The notes beneath the pieces are model-generated. The model ran no database searches. It saw nothing but the letters and a program-made list of their open reading frames with translations, and was not told the DNA's origin. The position numbers were made by a program, and so were the translations under genes. A stretch of 64,000 bases of DNA from an uncultured Hyphomonas sp. (GTDB taxonomy: Bacteria > Pseudomonadota > Alphaproteobacteria > Caulobacterales > Hyphomonadaceae): NCBI RefSeq assembly GCF_963678195.1, contig NZ_OY782759.1, forward strand, positions 620,001-684,000, read 5' to 3'. Below are positions 51,480 through 59,609 of the stretch, one piece after another; within the stretch, counting starts at the first letter, position 1, and each line of letters opens with the position of its first letter.

Positions 51480-51747
51480 TTCATCCCCCATCTGTCCGTA
51501 AACTTTTTGGGGTTTATAGCACAACTTTTCAGCGTATACGAATCGTCAGCCAGCCTGCAAACGCGTCAGATTGTAAACCAAGTGTGCTTAAGGAAGGGGA
51601 ACTCCTCTCGTAATTGTGCGCGGGTGCTTGTGGACCGAGACTGGCAGAAGAAGCCACAGGACCACCCTGTTTAGTTAAAGACCTGTTCGGCAATAAGCCG
51701 GAAGCTATATCCAACGGCTTATCATCATGGTCCTAACCCGGCCGGAA
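51480..51747. other. AT-richer intergenic region
   Basis: 268 bases upstream of the Cys-rich lipoprotein gene with no convincing coding frame, RNA or long repeat. Its composition is less GC-rich than the flanks, like that of the lipoprotein gene. Confidence 0.45.
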
Positions 51748-52794
51748 TCAGAAACACTCCGCTACGTCGGCGATCCAGGCTTGGACGTCGTCTTTGGCTT
51801 CCAGCGGGGATTTGCCGTGGCGGACGAGGATCAGGTCCTTCTCCGGTACGAGGACCGTATACTGACCTTCATAGCCATTACAGGAAAAGCTGCCGGGACC
51901 GGCCATGCCCAGCCACCAATGGGCGCCATAGCCGAGCGTTTCGGTCTCCGGCACGGCCGGGGTCGGTGTGCGGGCATAGTCGGCCCAGCCGTCCGGCAGG
52001 ATGCGGGTGCCATCCCAGACACCGCCGCGCAGAAAGAGCAGGCCGAAACGGGCAAAATCCCGCGCGGTACAATAGCAGAAGGACGAGCCGATAAAGGTGC
52101 CGGCGGCGTCGAACTTCGGAAGAGGGGAGCGCATGCCGATGGGGGAGAACAGTTCCCGGAACATGAACTCGCGGAATGCGTCTGCATCACCGCCGAGCGC
52201 CCGGGCGGCGCAGCGCGCCACAATGTTCGTCGTGCCGCTCGAATAGCTCCAGAACGTGTCCGGATCATGCTCCAGCGGCTGGCTCGCGGCATGGGCGGCA
52301 ACATCCAGCTGCCCGCTGCCGAACAGCATCTCGATGACATCGGAGACAGAGCCCGGCACATAGTCCTCGATGAATTTCAACCCGCTGGACATCCGCAGCA
52401 GCATGTCCAGCGTGATGGCCTGCCGCGGGTCGTCCGTGGTCTGCCATTCCGGCACATCGGCCGGGGCGTGGATGTCGATCTTGCCCTCGCGCACCAGAAT
52501 GCCGACCAGCGCCTGGGTGATCGATTTGGCTTCAGACCATGACGGGAAGGTGCTGCCGGGCGTATAGTCCCGCCAGTAGCGCTCCGCCACGAGCTTGCCG
52601 CCCTGTACGGCGAGGAAGGCGTGGGTTTCGCCCATCGTCTCCGGCGCCGGGTCTGCGAAGGCACGGTCCAGCAGCCTGTTCAGCCTTGCCGTATCGGTGC
52701 CAGGCACCGGGCTGCCTTCGGGCCAGGCCTGTGTTGGCCAGGCGACGCCTTCCGGCTGATCGGGCAAGGGGGGCAGGGGGTGGTCGAACGGCAT
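51748..52794 (-). CDS. Serine hydrolase, class C beta-lactamase-like
   Basis: A 348-residue protein of the AmpC/esterase EstB/NylB fold. The nucleophile motif S-x-x-K is SEAK near 87-90 (FPSWSEAKSITQALVG) and the second motif is YSSG (Y-x-S type) near 187. The C-terminal part has LGYGAHWWLGM and VLVPEKDLILVRHG. No clear signal peptide, so it is probably cytosolic and more like a 6-aminohexanoate-oligomer hydrolase or esterase than a beta-lactamase. Confidence 0.87.
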   Translation of the reverse strand: MPFDHPLPPLPDQPEGVAWPTQAWPEGSPVPGTDTARLNRLLDRAFADPAPETMGETHAFLAVQGGKLVAERYWRDYTPGSTFPSWSEAKSITQALVGILVREGKIDIHAPADVPEWQTTDDPRQAITLDMLLRMSSGLKFIEDYVPGSVSDVIEMLFGSGQLDVAAHAASQPLEHDPDTFWSYSSGTTNIVARCAARALGGDADAFREFMFRELFSPIGMRSPLPKFDAAGTFIGSSFCYCTARDFARFGLLFLRGGVWDGTRILPDGWADYARTPTPAVPETETLGYGAHWWLGMAGPGSFSCNGYEGQYTVLVPEKDLILVRHGKSPLEAKDDVQAWIADVAECF

Positions 52795-52971
52795 CTGGCG
52801 GGCTCCCGGATTGGTCTTGTCTGGCGGCAGCTAATCAGACGCCCGGGGGGGAGGGCAAGAAGGGGGCTTGCCTGCCTTAGGGTTATGCCCTGATAAATGT
52901 GTAATGCGGAATACAGAGACGGAGCACAATCCGTCCCCAGGGCCGCGAGGGAGCGAAACGGACAGGGCCGG

Positions 52972-54156
52972 ATGGCCCCGGCGAGAGGCATGGACGGAAA
53001 CACACAGGTTACGCCGGAGGTCGAAACTCTCCAGCCAACGCGCACACCGCTGAGAGCGCATTTGCGCAATCCGCGCGTGCGCCTTGGTCTCGCGATCGGG
53101 CTGGGCCTGTTGGTTTTATTGGGACTTTTCCGCTTCCTGGCGGACCGGGCAGCCTATGTGTCGACCTCCGATGCCCGCATTGCGGCGGATATGATCGCTG
53201 TCTCGACCGACATTTCCGGCAAGATCACCTCGCAGCGCGTCTCGGTGGGCGACATGGTGAACGAAGGCGACGTTCTCTACACAATCGATGATCGTGAGGC
53301 GGCCTATACGCTGGCCGAGTATGAGGCTCAGGCGAACCGGCTGCGGGCTGAAATCGCCCGCGAGGAGGCCCGGATCGGGCTGGCCTCCTCCAAGGCCGGC
53401 AGCGAAGTCGCCGCCCGCCGCGCCGGCACGCAATCGGCCTCTGCCTCAGTGGAAGCGGCCCGTTCAAACCTCGAAACCGCCCAGCGCGATTATGATCGCA
53501 CGCAGGGCCTGTTCGACCGGGGCCTCGTGCCGCAAAGCGCGCTCGACCAGTCGCGCAACGCCCTCGATACGGCGCGGCAGGGCCTGCTGCGGGCCGAAGC
53601 GGACCGTGACAGCGCCCGGGCCGAACAGCGCACGGCCTCCATTCAGGGCGAGGAAGTCCGCCTGATCGAGCTGGACCTCGGCGTCCTGCGCGCCTCGCTG
53701 CAACAGGCCGAGGCCCGCGTCGACGCCCAGCGCGTCGTGGTGGAGCAGCACACGATCCGCGCGCCGGTCGACGGGGTGATCGACGAACTGTTCTATGACA
53801 CGGGCGAGCATTCGCTGCGGGGCTTCCGTGTGGCGCTGATGCATGATCCGGATGCGGTCTGGGTGTCGGCGAATATCAAGGAAACCGACATCCGCAAGAT
53901 CGAGACGGGCGCCGATGTCCGCGTGAAGGCCGACAGCCATCCCGGCACGAAGATCACCGGCACTATCACAAGGATCCACAATGCGACCCTGGCCGAGTCG
54001 GCGCTGATGCCGAACCCGAATGCCAATGGCGTCTTCACCAAGATCACACAGCGCATCACCGTGCGGATCGATCTCGACGATCCGGGCCTGCGACTGCGGC
54101 CGGGTACAATGGTCAACGTCCGCATCCGTAAGCAGTCTTCCAGAACGCCGGCATGA
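52972..54156 (+). CDS. HlyD/EmrA-type membrane fusion protein
   Basis: About 394 residues: a short cytoplasmic N-terminus, one transmembrane helix (about residues 39-57, LGLAIGLGLLVLLGLFRFL), then a lipoyl half (VSTDISGKITSQRVSVGDMVNEGDVLYTID), a long coiled-coil hairpin and the second lipoyl half (HTIRAPVDGVIDELFYDTGEHS). It links an inner membrane pump to the outer membrane. The start is ambiguous (52897, 52972 or 52990). It overlaps the MFS gene by 4 bases. Confidence 0.9.
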   Translation: MAPARGMDGNTQVTPEVETLQPTRTPLRAHLRNPRVRLGLAIGLGLLVLLGLFRFLADRAAYVSTSDARIAADMIAVSTDISGKITSQRVSVGDMVNEGDVLYTIDDREAAYTLAEYEAQANRLRAEIAREEARIGLASSKAGSEVAARRAGTQSASASVEAARSNLETAQRDYDRTQGLFDRGLVPQSALDQSRNALDTARQGLLRAEADRDSARAEQRTASIQGEEVRLIELDLGVLRASLQQAEARVDAQRVVVEQHTIRAPVDGVIDELFYDTGEHSLRGFRVALMHDPDAVWVSANIKETDIRKIETGADVRVKADSHPGTKITGTITRIHNATLAESALMPNPNANGVFTKITQRITVRIDLDDPGLRLRPGTMVNVRIRKQSSRTPA

Positions 54157-55826
54157 GCAGCACGGCCGCCGCTTCCGGCACCCAGCCGGCCGGTGATATT
54201 CCCGCCCATGAAATTCCTGAGATGGCCGGCTCTGCTGTCCGGCGGCGCTTTGCCCAGTTCGGCCCGCAATATCGCTGGATGCTGCTGGGGGCGATGCTGA
54301 CAGGCTCGCTCGCCACGATGCTGGCGGCGACCACGATCAATGTCGCCCTGCCGGCCATTATCGGCGCCTTCGGTCTCGGGCAGGACCAGGCGCAATGGAT
54401 GTCCACCGCCTTCCTTGCCTCGTCGACGATTGCGATGCTGGCCAATGCCTGGGCGATGCACACTTATGGGCCGCGGGCGACCTATGTGGCGGGCATGTGC
54501 CTGTTCATTGTCGGCTCGCTGCTGGGGTCTGTGTCGACCTCGCTGGAAATGCTGATCCTGTCGCGCGCCCTGCAGGGCATCTCGGCTGGCCTGTTGCAGC
54601 CCATGTCGATGTTCCTGATCTTCCAGACCTTTCCGGACAATCAGCGTGGCACGGCGATGGGTATCTTCTCCATCGGCGTCGTGCTGGCGCCCGCATTCGG
54701 CCCGGCGCTCGGCGGTATCGCAGTGGACCTCGCCAGCTGGCGGCTGGTTTTCATTGCCACCCTGCCGCTCGCCTTTGTGGCCCTCAGCGTCGCGCCATTC
54801 CTGATGCCTTCGGGGGAGGACCCGAATGTCCGGACCCGGCCGCCGCTGGACTGGCAGGGCCTCGGCCTTCTGACCCTGGCGGTCGTCAGCCTGCTGTCGG
54901 CCTTTGCCGGGGCCAACCGGGATGGCTGGGATTCTGACATCACCTATCTGAAATTCGCCATCGGCCTGATCGGTGCGGTCAGTTTTGTGCTGTGGGAATT
55001 GCGCCATCCGTTTCCGGCGCTTAATCCGGCCATTTTCACCTATCGCCAGTTCTGGTCGGCAGGCCTGATCATTTCCGCCACCGGCATTGCCATCTATTCG
55101 TCCACTTACCTGATCCCGCTGTTCGTACAGATGGTGCAGCATTATTCGCCGACCGCGGCGGGCGTGATGATGATCCCGGCGGGCCTCGCCATGGTCGTCG
55201 GGTTTCCCATTGCCGGACGGCTGACAGACCGGATGGATGCCCGATACCTGCTGGGCTTCGGCATTCTCAGTTTTGCCGCCGCCGCCTATCTGCTGGCCGG
55301 GGTTACGGCGCTGACGCCTTACTGGGTGCTGGTCGGCTGGATCTTTCTGTCACGCGTTGGCATCAGCTTCTGCATGCCGCCAGCAAACACGACCGCCGTG
55401 CGGGCCTCCCCGCCGCATCTTCTGGCGTCGGCCACGGGTGGGGTCTCTTTCCTGATGCAGGTCGGCGGGGCCTTCGGGGTGAACTTGCTGGCCATTCTCC
55501 TGCAGCGGCGCCTGATCTTTCACGGCGAACACCTGTCGGCGGCCATGAATGAAGGCAACGCCGAAATGCTCTACCAGCATGCCCTCTATGCGCAGGAACT
55601 GGAACGCTCCGGCATGGCGACACTGCCGGCATTTCAGAACGCATTTGGCGTGATCGCGCGGCAGGTGTCGGCGGAGGCTCAGGTTCTGGCGTTCCGGGAC
55701 TGTTTCCATGTTGTGGCGATCTGGTTCGTGCTGGTTTTCTGCGCCCTGTTCCTGATGCCGAAACCGAAGCTGCAGGGGCCGGCACCACCTGCCGCCCGTC
55801 TGGCGGTCAATCCGGAAGCGGCATAG
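54153..55826 (+). CDS. DHA2-family MFS multidrug exporter (EmrB-like)
   Basis: A 557-residue transporter with about 14 hydrophobic helices. Motifs include the loop MHTYGPRATYVAG, motif C-like GIFSIGVVLAPAFGPALGG near 169-187 and DWQGLGLLTLAVVSLL. It forms a pump with the preceding EmrA-like protein, probably for hydrophobic drugs, bile salts or fatty acids. No outer membrane factor gene is nearby. Confidence 0.92.
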   Translation: MSSTAAASGTQPAGDIPAHEIPEMAGSAVRRRFAQFGPQYRWMLLGAMLTGSLATMLAATTINVALPAIIGAFGLGQDQAQWMSTAFLASSTIAMLANAWAMHTYGPRATYVAGMCLFIVGSLLGSVSTSLEMLILSRALQGISAGLLQPMSMFLIFQTFPDNQRGTAMGIFSIGVVLAPAFGPALGGIAVDLASWRLVFIATLPLAFVALSVAPFLMPSGEDPNVRTRPPLDWQGLGLLTLAVVSLLSAFAGANRDGWDSDITYLKFAIGLIGAVSFVLWELRHPFPALNPAIFTYRQFWSAGLIISATGIAIYSSTYLIPLFVQMVQHYSPTAAGVMMIPAGLAMVVGFPIAGRLTDRMDARYLLGFGILSFAAAAYLLAGVTALTPYWVLVGWIFLSRVGISFCMPPANTTAVRASPPHLLASATGGVSFLMQVGGAFGVNLLAILLQRRLIFHGEHLSAAMNEGNAEMLYQHALYAQELERSGMATLPAFQNAFGVIARQVSAEAQVLAFRDCFHVVAIWFVLVFCALFLMPKPKLQGPAPPAARLAVNPEAA

Positions 55827-55929
55827 GCTGGCGCCTCTCCGACAGGGCAGGGGCCGGATACATTGGGCCGGCGCCGGAAAACTCGCGCCGCTATCCAACC
55901 GGATTGCGTTTTCGATGATCCTCTGACGC

Positions 55930-56559
55930 ATGGATGACCAGACCGATCTTCTCGAACAAGGCTTTACAGGCCTGCGCAACGACCTGCTCGACACGCTGGG
56001 TGAGGCCAATCTGCACCTGCAACCGGAAACCATTACCCGCACGCTGCACGCACGGGTGCGGGCAAAGCTGAAAGTCATCGAGACACTCCTCCGCAGGCTG
56101 ATCCTGTTGCTGGCGATGACGCTGGAGCTTGCGCCGGTCCGGCCGCGCGCCGCACGTCCGGCTGCGCCCCTGCCGGAGGGCGTGGAGGATGTCACCGCCA
56201 GTTTCCGCGCGCATCTGCCGCCGCAATACCGGATGGTGCTGATGCCGCCGCCGTCCAGAGCGCCGGGGGAATTCAGTGCGCTGGCACCAGCGCGCCGGAC
56301 AGGCCCTGTCCTCGCCATGCCGCTATTGCGCCGGGCGGCGGGCCTGCTGAAAGTCATAAAACAGCCAGACGCCGCTGCGCGCCGCATGGCCCGCCTGATC
56401 GAGCGGATGAAAACGCGCGGCGACGTGAGGCCCTATTGCCTGCCGATTGCAGGGCGCCACCGTCTGCGACCGGACCTCGCCCTGCTTGCCGGGGCGATCC
56501 GGCTGAAGGCCAATGCCGCGCTGGCCGACTGGCCCGATAACGTCCCCGATACGAGTTGA
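55930..56559 (+). CDS. Hypothetical protein, 209 aa
   Basis: A basic, largely helical protein without signal peptide. It has a leucine-rich stretch (KVIETLLRRLILLLAMTLEL, about 49-68), a Pro/Ala-rich section and Arg-rich helices near 125-160. Gene-like codon use and the start at MDDQTDLLEQGF support coding. It stands alone, 103 bases after the MFS gene, and converges on the next gene. I do not recognise a family. Confidence 0.6.
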   Translation: MDDQTDLLEQGFTGLRNDLLDTLGEANLHLQPETITRTLHARVRAKLKVIETLLRRLILLLAMTLELAPVRPRAARPAAPLPEGVEDVTASFRAHLPPQYRMVLMPPPSRAPGEFSALAPARRTGPVLAMPLLRRAAGLLKVIKQPDAAARRMARLIERMKTRGDVRPYCLPIAGRHRLRPDLALLAGAIRLKANAALADWPDNVPDTS

Positions 56560-56626
56560 GCGTGGGCCACCTTGTTTCTTTGCCGGAGCGCACCCTGCGC
56601 CTCCGGGCGATTGTGCTGGGGCGAGC

Positions 56627-57541
56627 CTATTCTGCCGCTTCGCCCGCCAATTTGCGCATCCGCTTCAGCGCATTGTCCACGAGGGTGAGCTTGCTTCGGT
56701 CCGCGGCGGTGTTGTTGGCGAGGCTGCGGAAGAGCTCATATTGGGTGATGGCATCGCTGGCATAGCCTGCGGCGGAGTCGTCAATGTTGAAGTCATAAGC
56801 CGTTTCGGCCGCGTGCGCGTAGAGTGTCGCAGACTCGAAAACGATCGCTTTGCGGGCGTTCGGGCAAGCGGCGGCGAGAAATTCCAGCCGATGGGCGGAG
56901 CCCATGATGTTGGGCAACTGATCGCCAGTGGAATAATACTGCAGAACCGTGTCCTGCCCGACAACATGCCCACTGGCCTCTGCGATGGCCATGTCCGGGC
57001 GGTGCCATGGGCAGGGGGACTCCTCGGTTTGTCCTTTACCGGAAATCATGTCGTGAAACAGGCCGCTGGCTTCAAAGACGACGACCATCGGCACCAGCTT
57101 GCTTTCCAGAAGTGACGTGCTTCTCGTTCCGGTAAAGACCGTTATGTCGGGGCCGTTCCCCGGTTCGGCCGGCATGGTCCAGATCAGATCTCTGTTCAGG
57201 TTTTCCCAGGCGGCGTCATAGATATGAAGGGCTGCGATGGCGGCGCTCATCAATTGGAATTGCTGTCTCGGGTCGGCGATTTTCTCTGCAAGCCGGTAAA
57301 AGGAAAGGGCGACGAAATACTGGGTATACGCATCTTCGGGGCAGGCCGCAGCATAACTGGCGGTGTAGTTGTAACCGTTGGAAACCTGTTCCATCGTCGT
57401 CGCACCCGGCAGGGCTTCGGAGACCTGGTACATCGCCTGCGCCGCATTATTCGGGCAGGCCACCGCTTCTTCCGCCGCAGCGCTAAAGCTGACCGCACCG
57501 GCCAGCAGGGCAATGAGCCCGATCTGTTTGAGTGTCTTCAT
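56627..57541 (-). CDS. Periplasmic hypothetical protein, 304 aa
   Basis: A signal peptide (LIALLAGAVSFSAAAEE, cleavage near residue 23) is followed by a helical mature protein with several Cys (VACPNNAAQAM, AAACPEDAY, SPCPWHRPDMA, AAACPNARKA). Two of these sit in similar Cys-Pro contexts. The ATG at 57541 starts at MKTLKQIGL; an open frame further upstream overlaps the next gene and is discarded. It lies 28 bases after the end of the VWA-type membrane protein gene, so it may be the last gene of that operon. Confidence 0.68.
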   Translation of the reverse strand: MKTLKQIGLIALLAGAVSFSAAAEEAVACPNNAAQAMYQVSEALPGATTMEQVSNGYNYTASYAAACPEDAYTQYFVALSFYRLAEKIADPRQQFQLMSAAIAALHIYDAAWENLNRDLIWTMPAEPGNGPDITVFTGTRSTSLLESKLVPMVVVFEASGLFHDMISGKGQTEESPCPWHRPDMAIAEASGHVVGQDTVLQYYSTGDQLPNIMGSAHRLEFLAAACPNARKAIVFESATLYAHAAETAYDFNIDDSAAGYASDAITQYELFRSLANNTAADRSKLTLVDNALKRMRKLAGEAAE

Positions 57542-57569
57542 CTCGCGTCCCCTCGAGTTAAGTTTGTTT

Positions 57570-59609
57570 CTAACGTCCTTCGCGCCGCCATGCCAAGAGC
57601 AAAAGGAGCACCAGGAAGCCCGCCGCCAGAACGCCCGGCAACAGGGCCTGACTTGATGAAGACCGCACGGCATAGGCCCCGCGTTCGCGCAGGCCCAGCC
57701 AGTTGCCACCGGCAGAGGTGCCCCGTGCGCCCGAACGGCGAATGTCCGGCAGGCCGCTGCCGTCAGCATTCAGGCGGAACACGCCGCCGCCCGTGGCGCG
57801 GGCCAGCGGCTGCAGAACTTTGATGGTGGACTGAAGATCAGCATATTCCTTCGGATTGGCCGGCCCGTTCAGCGCCACCGTTTCGAGGCCGCCGGCGCGG
57901 GCACGGTAAAGGCCCAGCTGGTCAATCGGGGCTTCGGCGGTGAACTGGCCAGGGCCGGTCTCCGTCCAGGCCGGTTCGATCGTGTCGCCTTCCGGCGTTT
58001 CGATCTGCAGGGGCGGGGCGGTGTCCATCAGAGTGCGCAGCTCCACGCGGGCGGTGTCGCCCTCGGCGATGAGTTTCAGCCGGCGCTCTTCCAGTTCCGG
58101 CTCTTTCATCAGCCAGTGGACGACCCGGCGGATCAGTTCCGAGAACGGGCCGCCGCCATCATAGCCGCGGGCCCAGAGCCAGATCTGGTCGGACATCAGC
58201 ATGCCGACCCGGCCCTGATCGACCCGGTCCAGAACGAGGAGCGGGCGGCCATCCGGCGCCGCCAGAACCGTGTCGCCGGTTTCTGCTGTCGACTCGATAT
58301 AGCGCATCCAGCCGCCCCATTTGCGGCCGTCCAGCGGCGCGGTGACCGCGTGGCGCTTGCCGGCTTCCGTCAGGGCGGGAACGAATTCCCCGGTCCGGAC
58401 CACGCCGGTCGGCGAGGCCGGCAGGACAGAGGCGAGCGGAGAGCGGGCGAGGCTGGCCGGCCCGGCGAAATCTTCGCCCGCCGCAATCAGCAAGGCGCCG
58501 CCATCGGTCACATAGCGCGCCATATTGGCGAGATAAGTCTGCGTGATGACGCCCCGGCGCTCATACTGGTCGAAGATGATGAGGTCGAACTCTTTCAGTT
58601 TGGCCTCGAACAATTCCTCAGTCGGGAAGGCGATCAGCGCCAGCTCATCCTCGGTGGCGCCGTCGGTCTTGTAGGGCGGGCGCAGGATGGTGAAGTGAAC
58701 GAGGTCGACTGAGGGGTCTGACTTCAGCAGGTCCCGCCATGTCCGGCCGGCCTGGTTCGGCTTGCCGGTCACCAGCAGGACGCGCAGCCGGTCCCTGACG
58801 CCGGCGAGGCTGGCGGCGGTGCGGTTGTTCGCCATGGTCAGTTCCTGCCGGCCGGGCGGAGCCTCGACCACGACGATGTTTTCCCCCCGACGTTCAATCT
58901 CGATCGGCAGCGGGGTCGGCTCTCCCGCCACAACCCGGACGCGCTGCGGGATGCCACCATTGACGGAGACGTCGAGATCGATCTCTCCGCCATCGGGGTC
59001 ATCGGCCCGGACGATCAGGTCGGCCGTCTCGCCGACAATGCCAAAGCTCGGCGCCTCGACCAGTTCGACGCGCCGGTCGCCCCGGTCAGGATCGCCGACG
59101 ATCAGGCCATGAACCGGCCCGATCACGCCTTCGGCGTCCGGGTCGCGGGGCACATCGTGCAGCTGGCCGTCGGTAATCAGGATGGCGCCCGCAATCCGGT
59201 CGCGCGGCACATCGGCCATCAGGCCCTCAAGGGCGCTGTAGAGATGCGTGCCGTCATCGTTCGGATCGCTTTCCAGCACGCGGACTTCGAGGCTCGGATC
59301 CTCGGCGAGCTTTGCCTGAACGTCCTCATAAGCCTTGCGCGCTGCAGCTTCGCGGTCTCCGATCTCCATACTCTCCGACCGGTCCAGCACTACGGCAGCA
59401 ACCGAGGGAAGGGGCTCGCGTTCTTCATGCACGAGGCTCGGATTGGAGAGCGCGGCGGTGAGCAGCGTCAGGCCCAGACCGCGCGTCAGCCAGGCCCGGC
59501 CGCGCAGGAAGATGTAAGCGAGCCAGGCCAGCGCGGTGATCGCCACGAGGACCCACAAAAGGGGCCAGCCAGGAAAGGGGTCGAACCCGATGCGGACGGC
59601 TTCGATCAT
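57570..59609 (-). CDS. Membrane protein with VWA-like and glutamine amidotransferase-like domains
   Basis: A 679-residue protein. Two N-terminal helices (about 15-35 and 42-58) are followed by a VWA-like region with VVLDRSESMEIG, a D-x-S-x-S type metal site at about 73-77, and GAILITDGQLHD. The middle is beta-rich. A later domain (about 290-480) resembles the class I amidotransferase-like fold of this family (FDLIIFDQYERRGV, YVTDGGALLIAAG). A C-terminal helix ends the protein (LLPGVLAAGFLVLLLLLAW). It is the fourth gene of the MoxR operon and overlaps the DUF4159 gene by 4 bases. Confidence 0.82.
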   Translation of the reverse strand: MIEAVRIGFDPFPGWPLLWVLVAITALAWLAYIFLRGRAWLTRGLGLTLLTAALSNPSLVHEEREPLPSVAAVVLDRSESMEIGDREAAARKAYEDVQAKLAEDPSLEVRVLESDPNDDGTHLYSALEGLMADVPRDRIAGAILITDGQLHDVPRDPDAEGVIGPVHGLIVGDPDRGDRRVELVEAPSFGIVGETADLIVRADDPDGGEIDLDVSVNGGIPQRVRVVAGEPTPLPIEIERRGENIVVVEAPPGRQELTMANNRTAASLAGVRDRLRVLLVTGKPNQAGRTWRDLLKSDPSVDLVHFTILRPPYKTDGATEDELALIAFPTEELFEAKLKEFDLIIFDQYERRGVITQTYLANMARYVTDGGALLIAAGEDFAGPASLARSPLASVLPASPTGVVRTGEFVPALTEAGKRHAVTAPLDGRKWGGWMRYIESTAETGDTVLAAPDGRPLLVLDRVDQGRVGMLMSDQIWLWARGYDGGGPFSELIRRVVHWLMKEPELEERRLKLIAEGDTARVELRTLMDTAPPLQIETPEGDTIEPAWTETGPGQFTAEAPIDQLGLYRARAGGLETVALNGPANPKEYADLQSTIKVLQPLARATGGGVFRLNADGSGLPDIRRSGARGTSAGGNWLGLRERGAYAVRSSSSQALLPGVLAAGFLVLLLLLAWRREGR

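Noticed and set aside
56583-56606. Hairpin CCGGAG...CTCCGG between two convergent genes as a terminator
   Set aside because: No T-run follows on either strand and the stem has a bulge; too weak to call.
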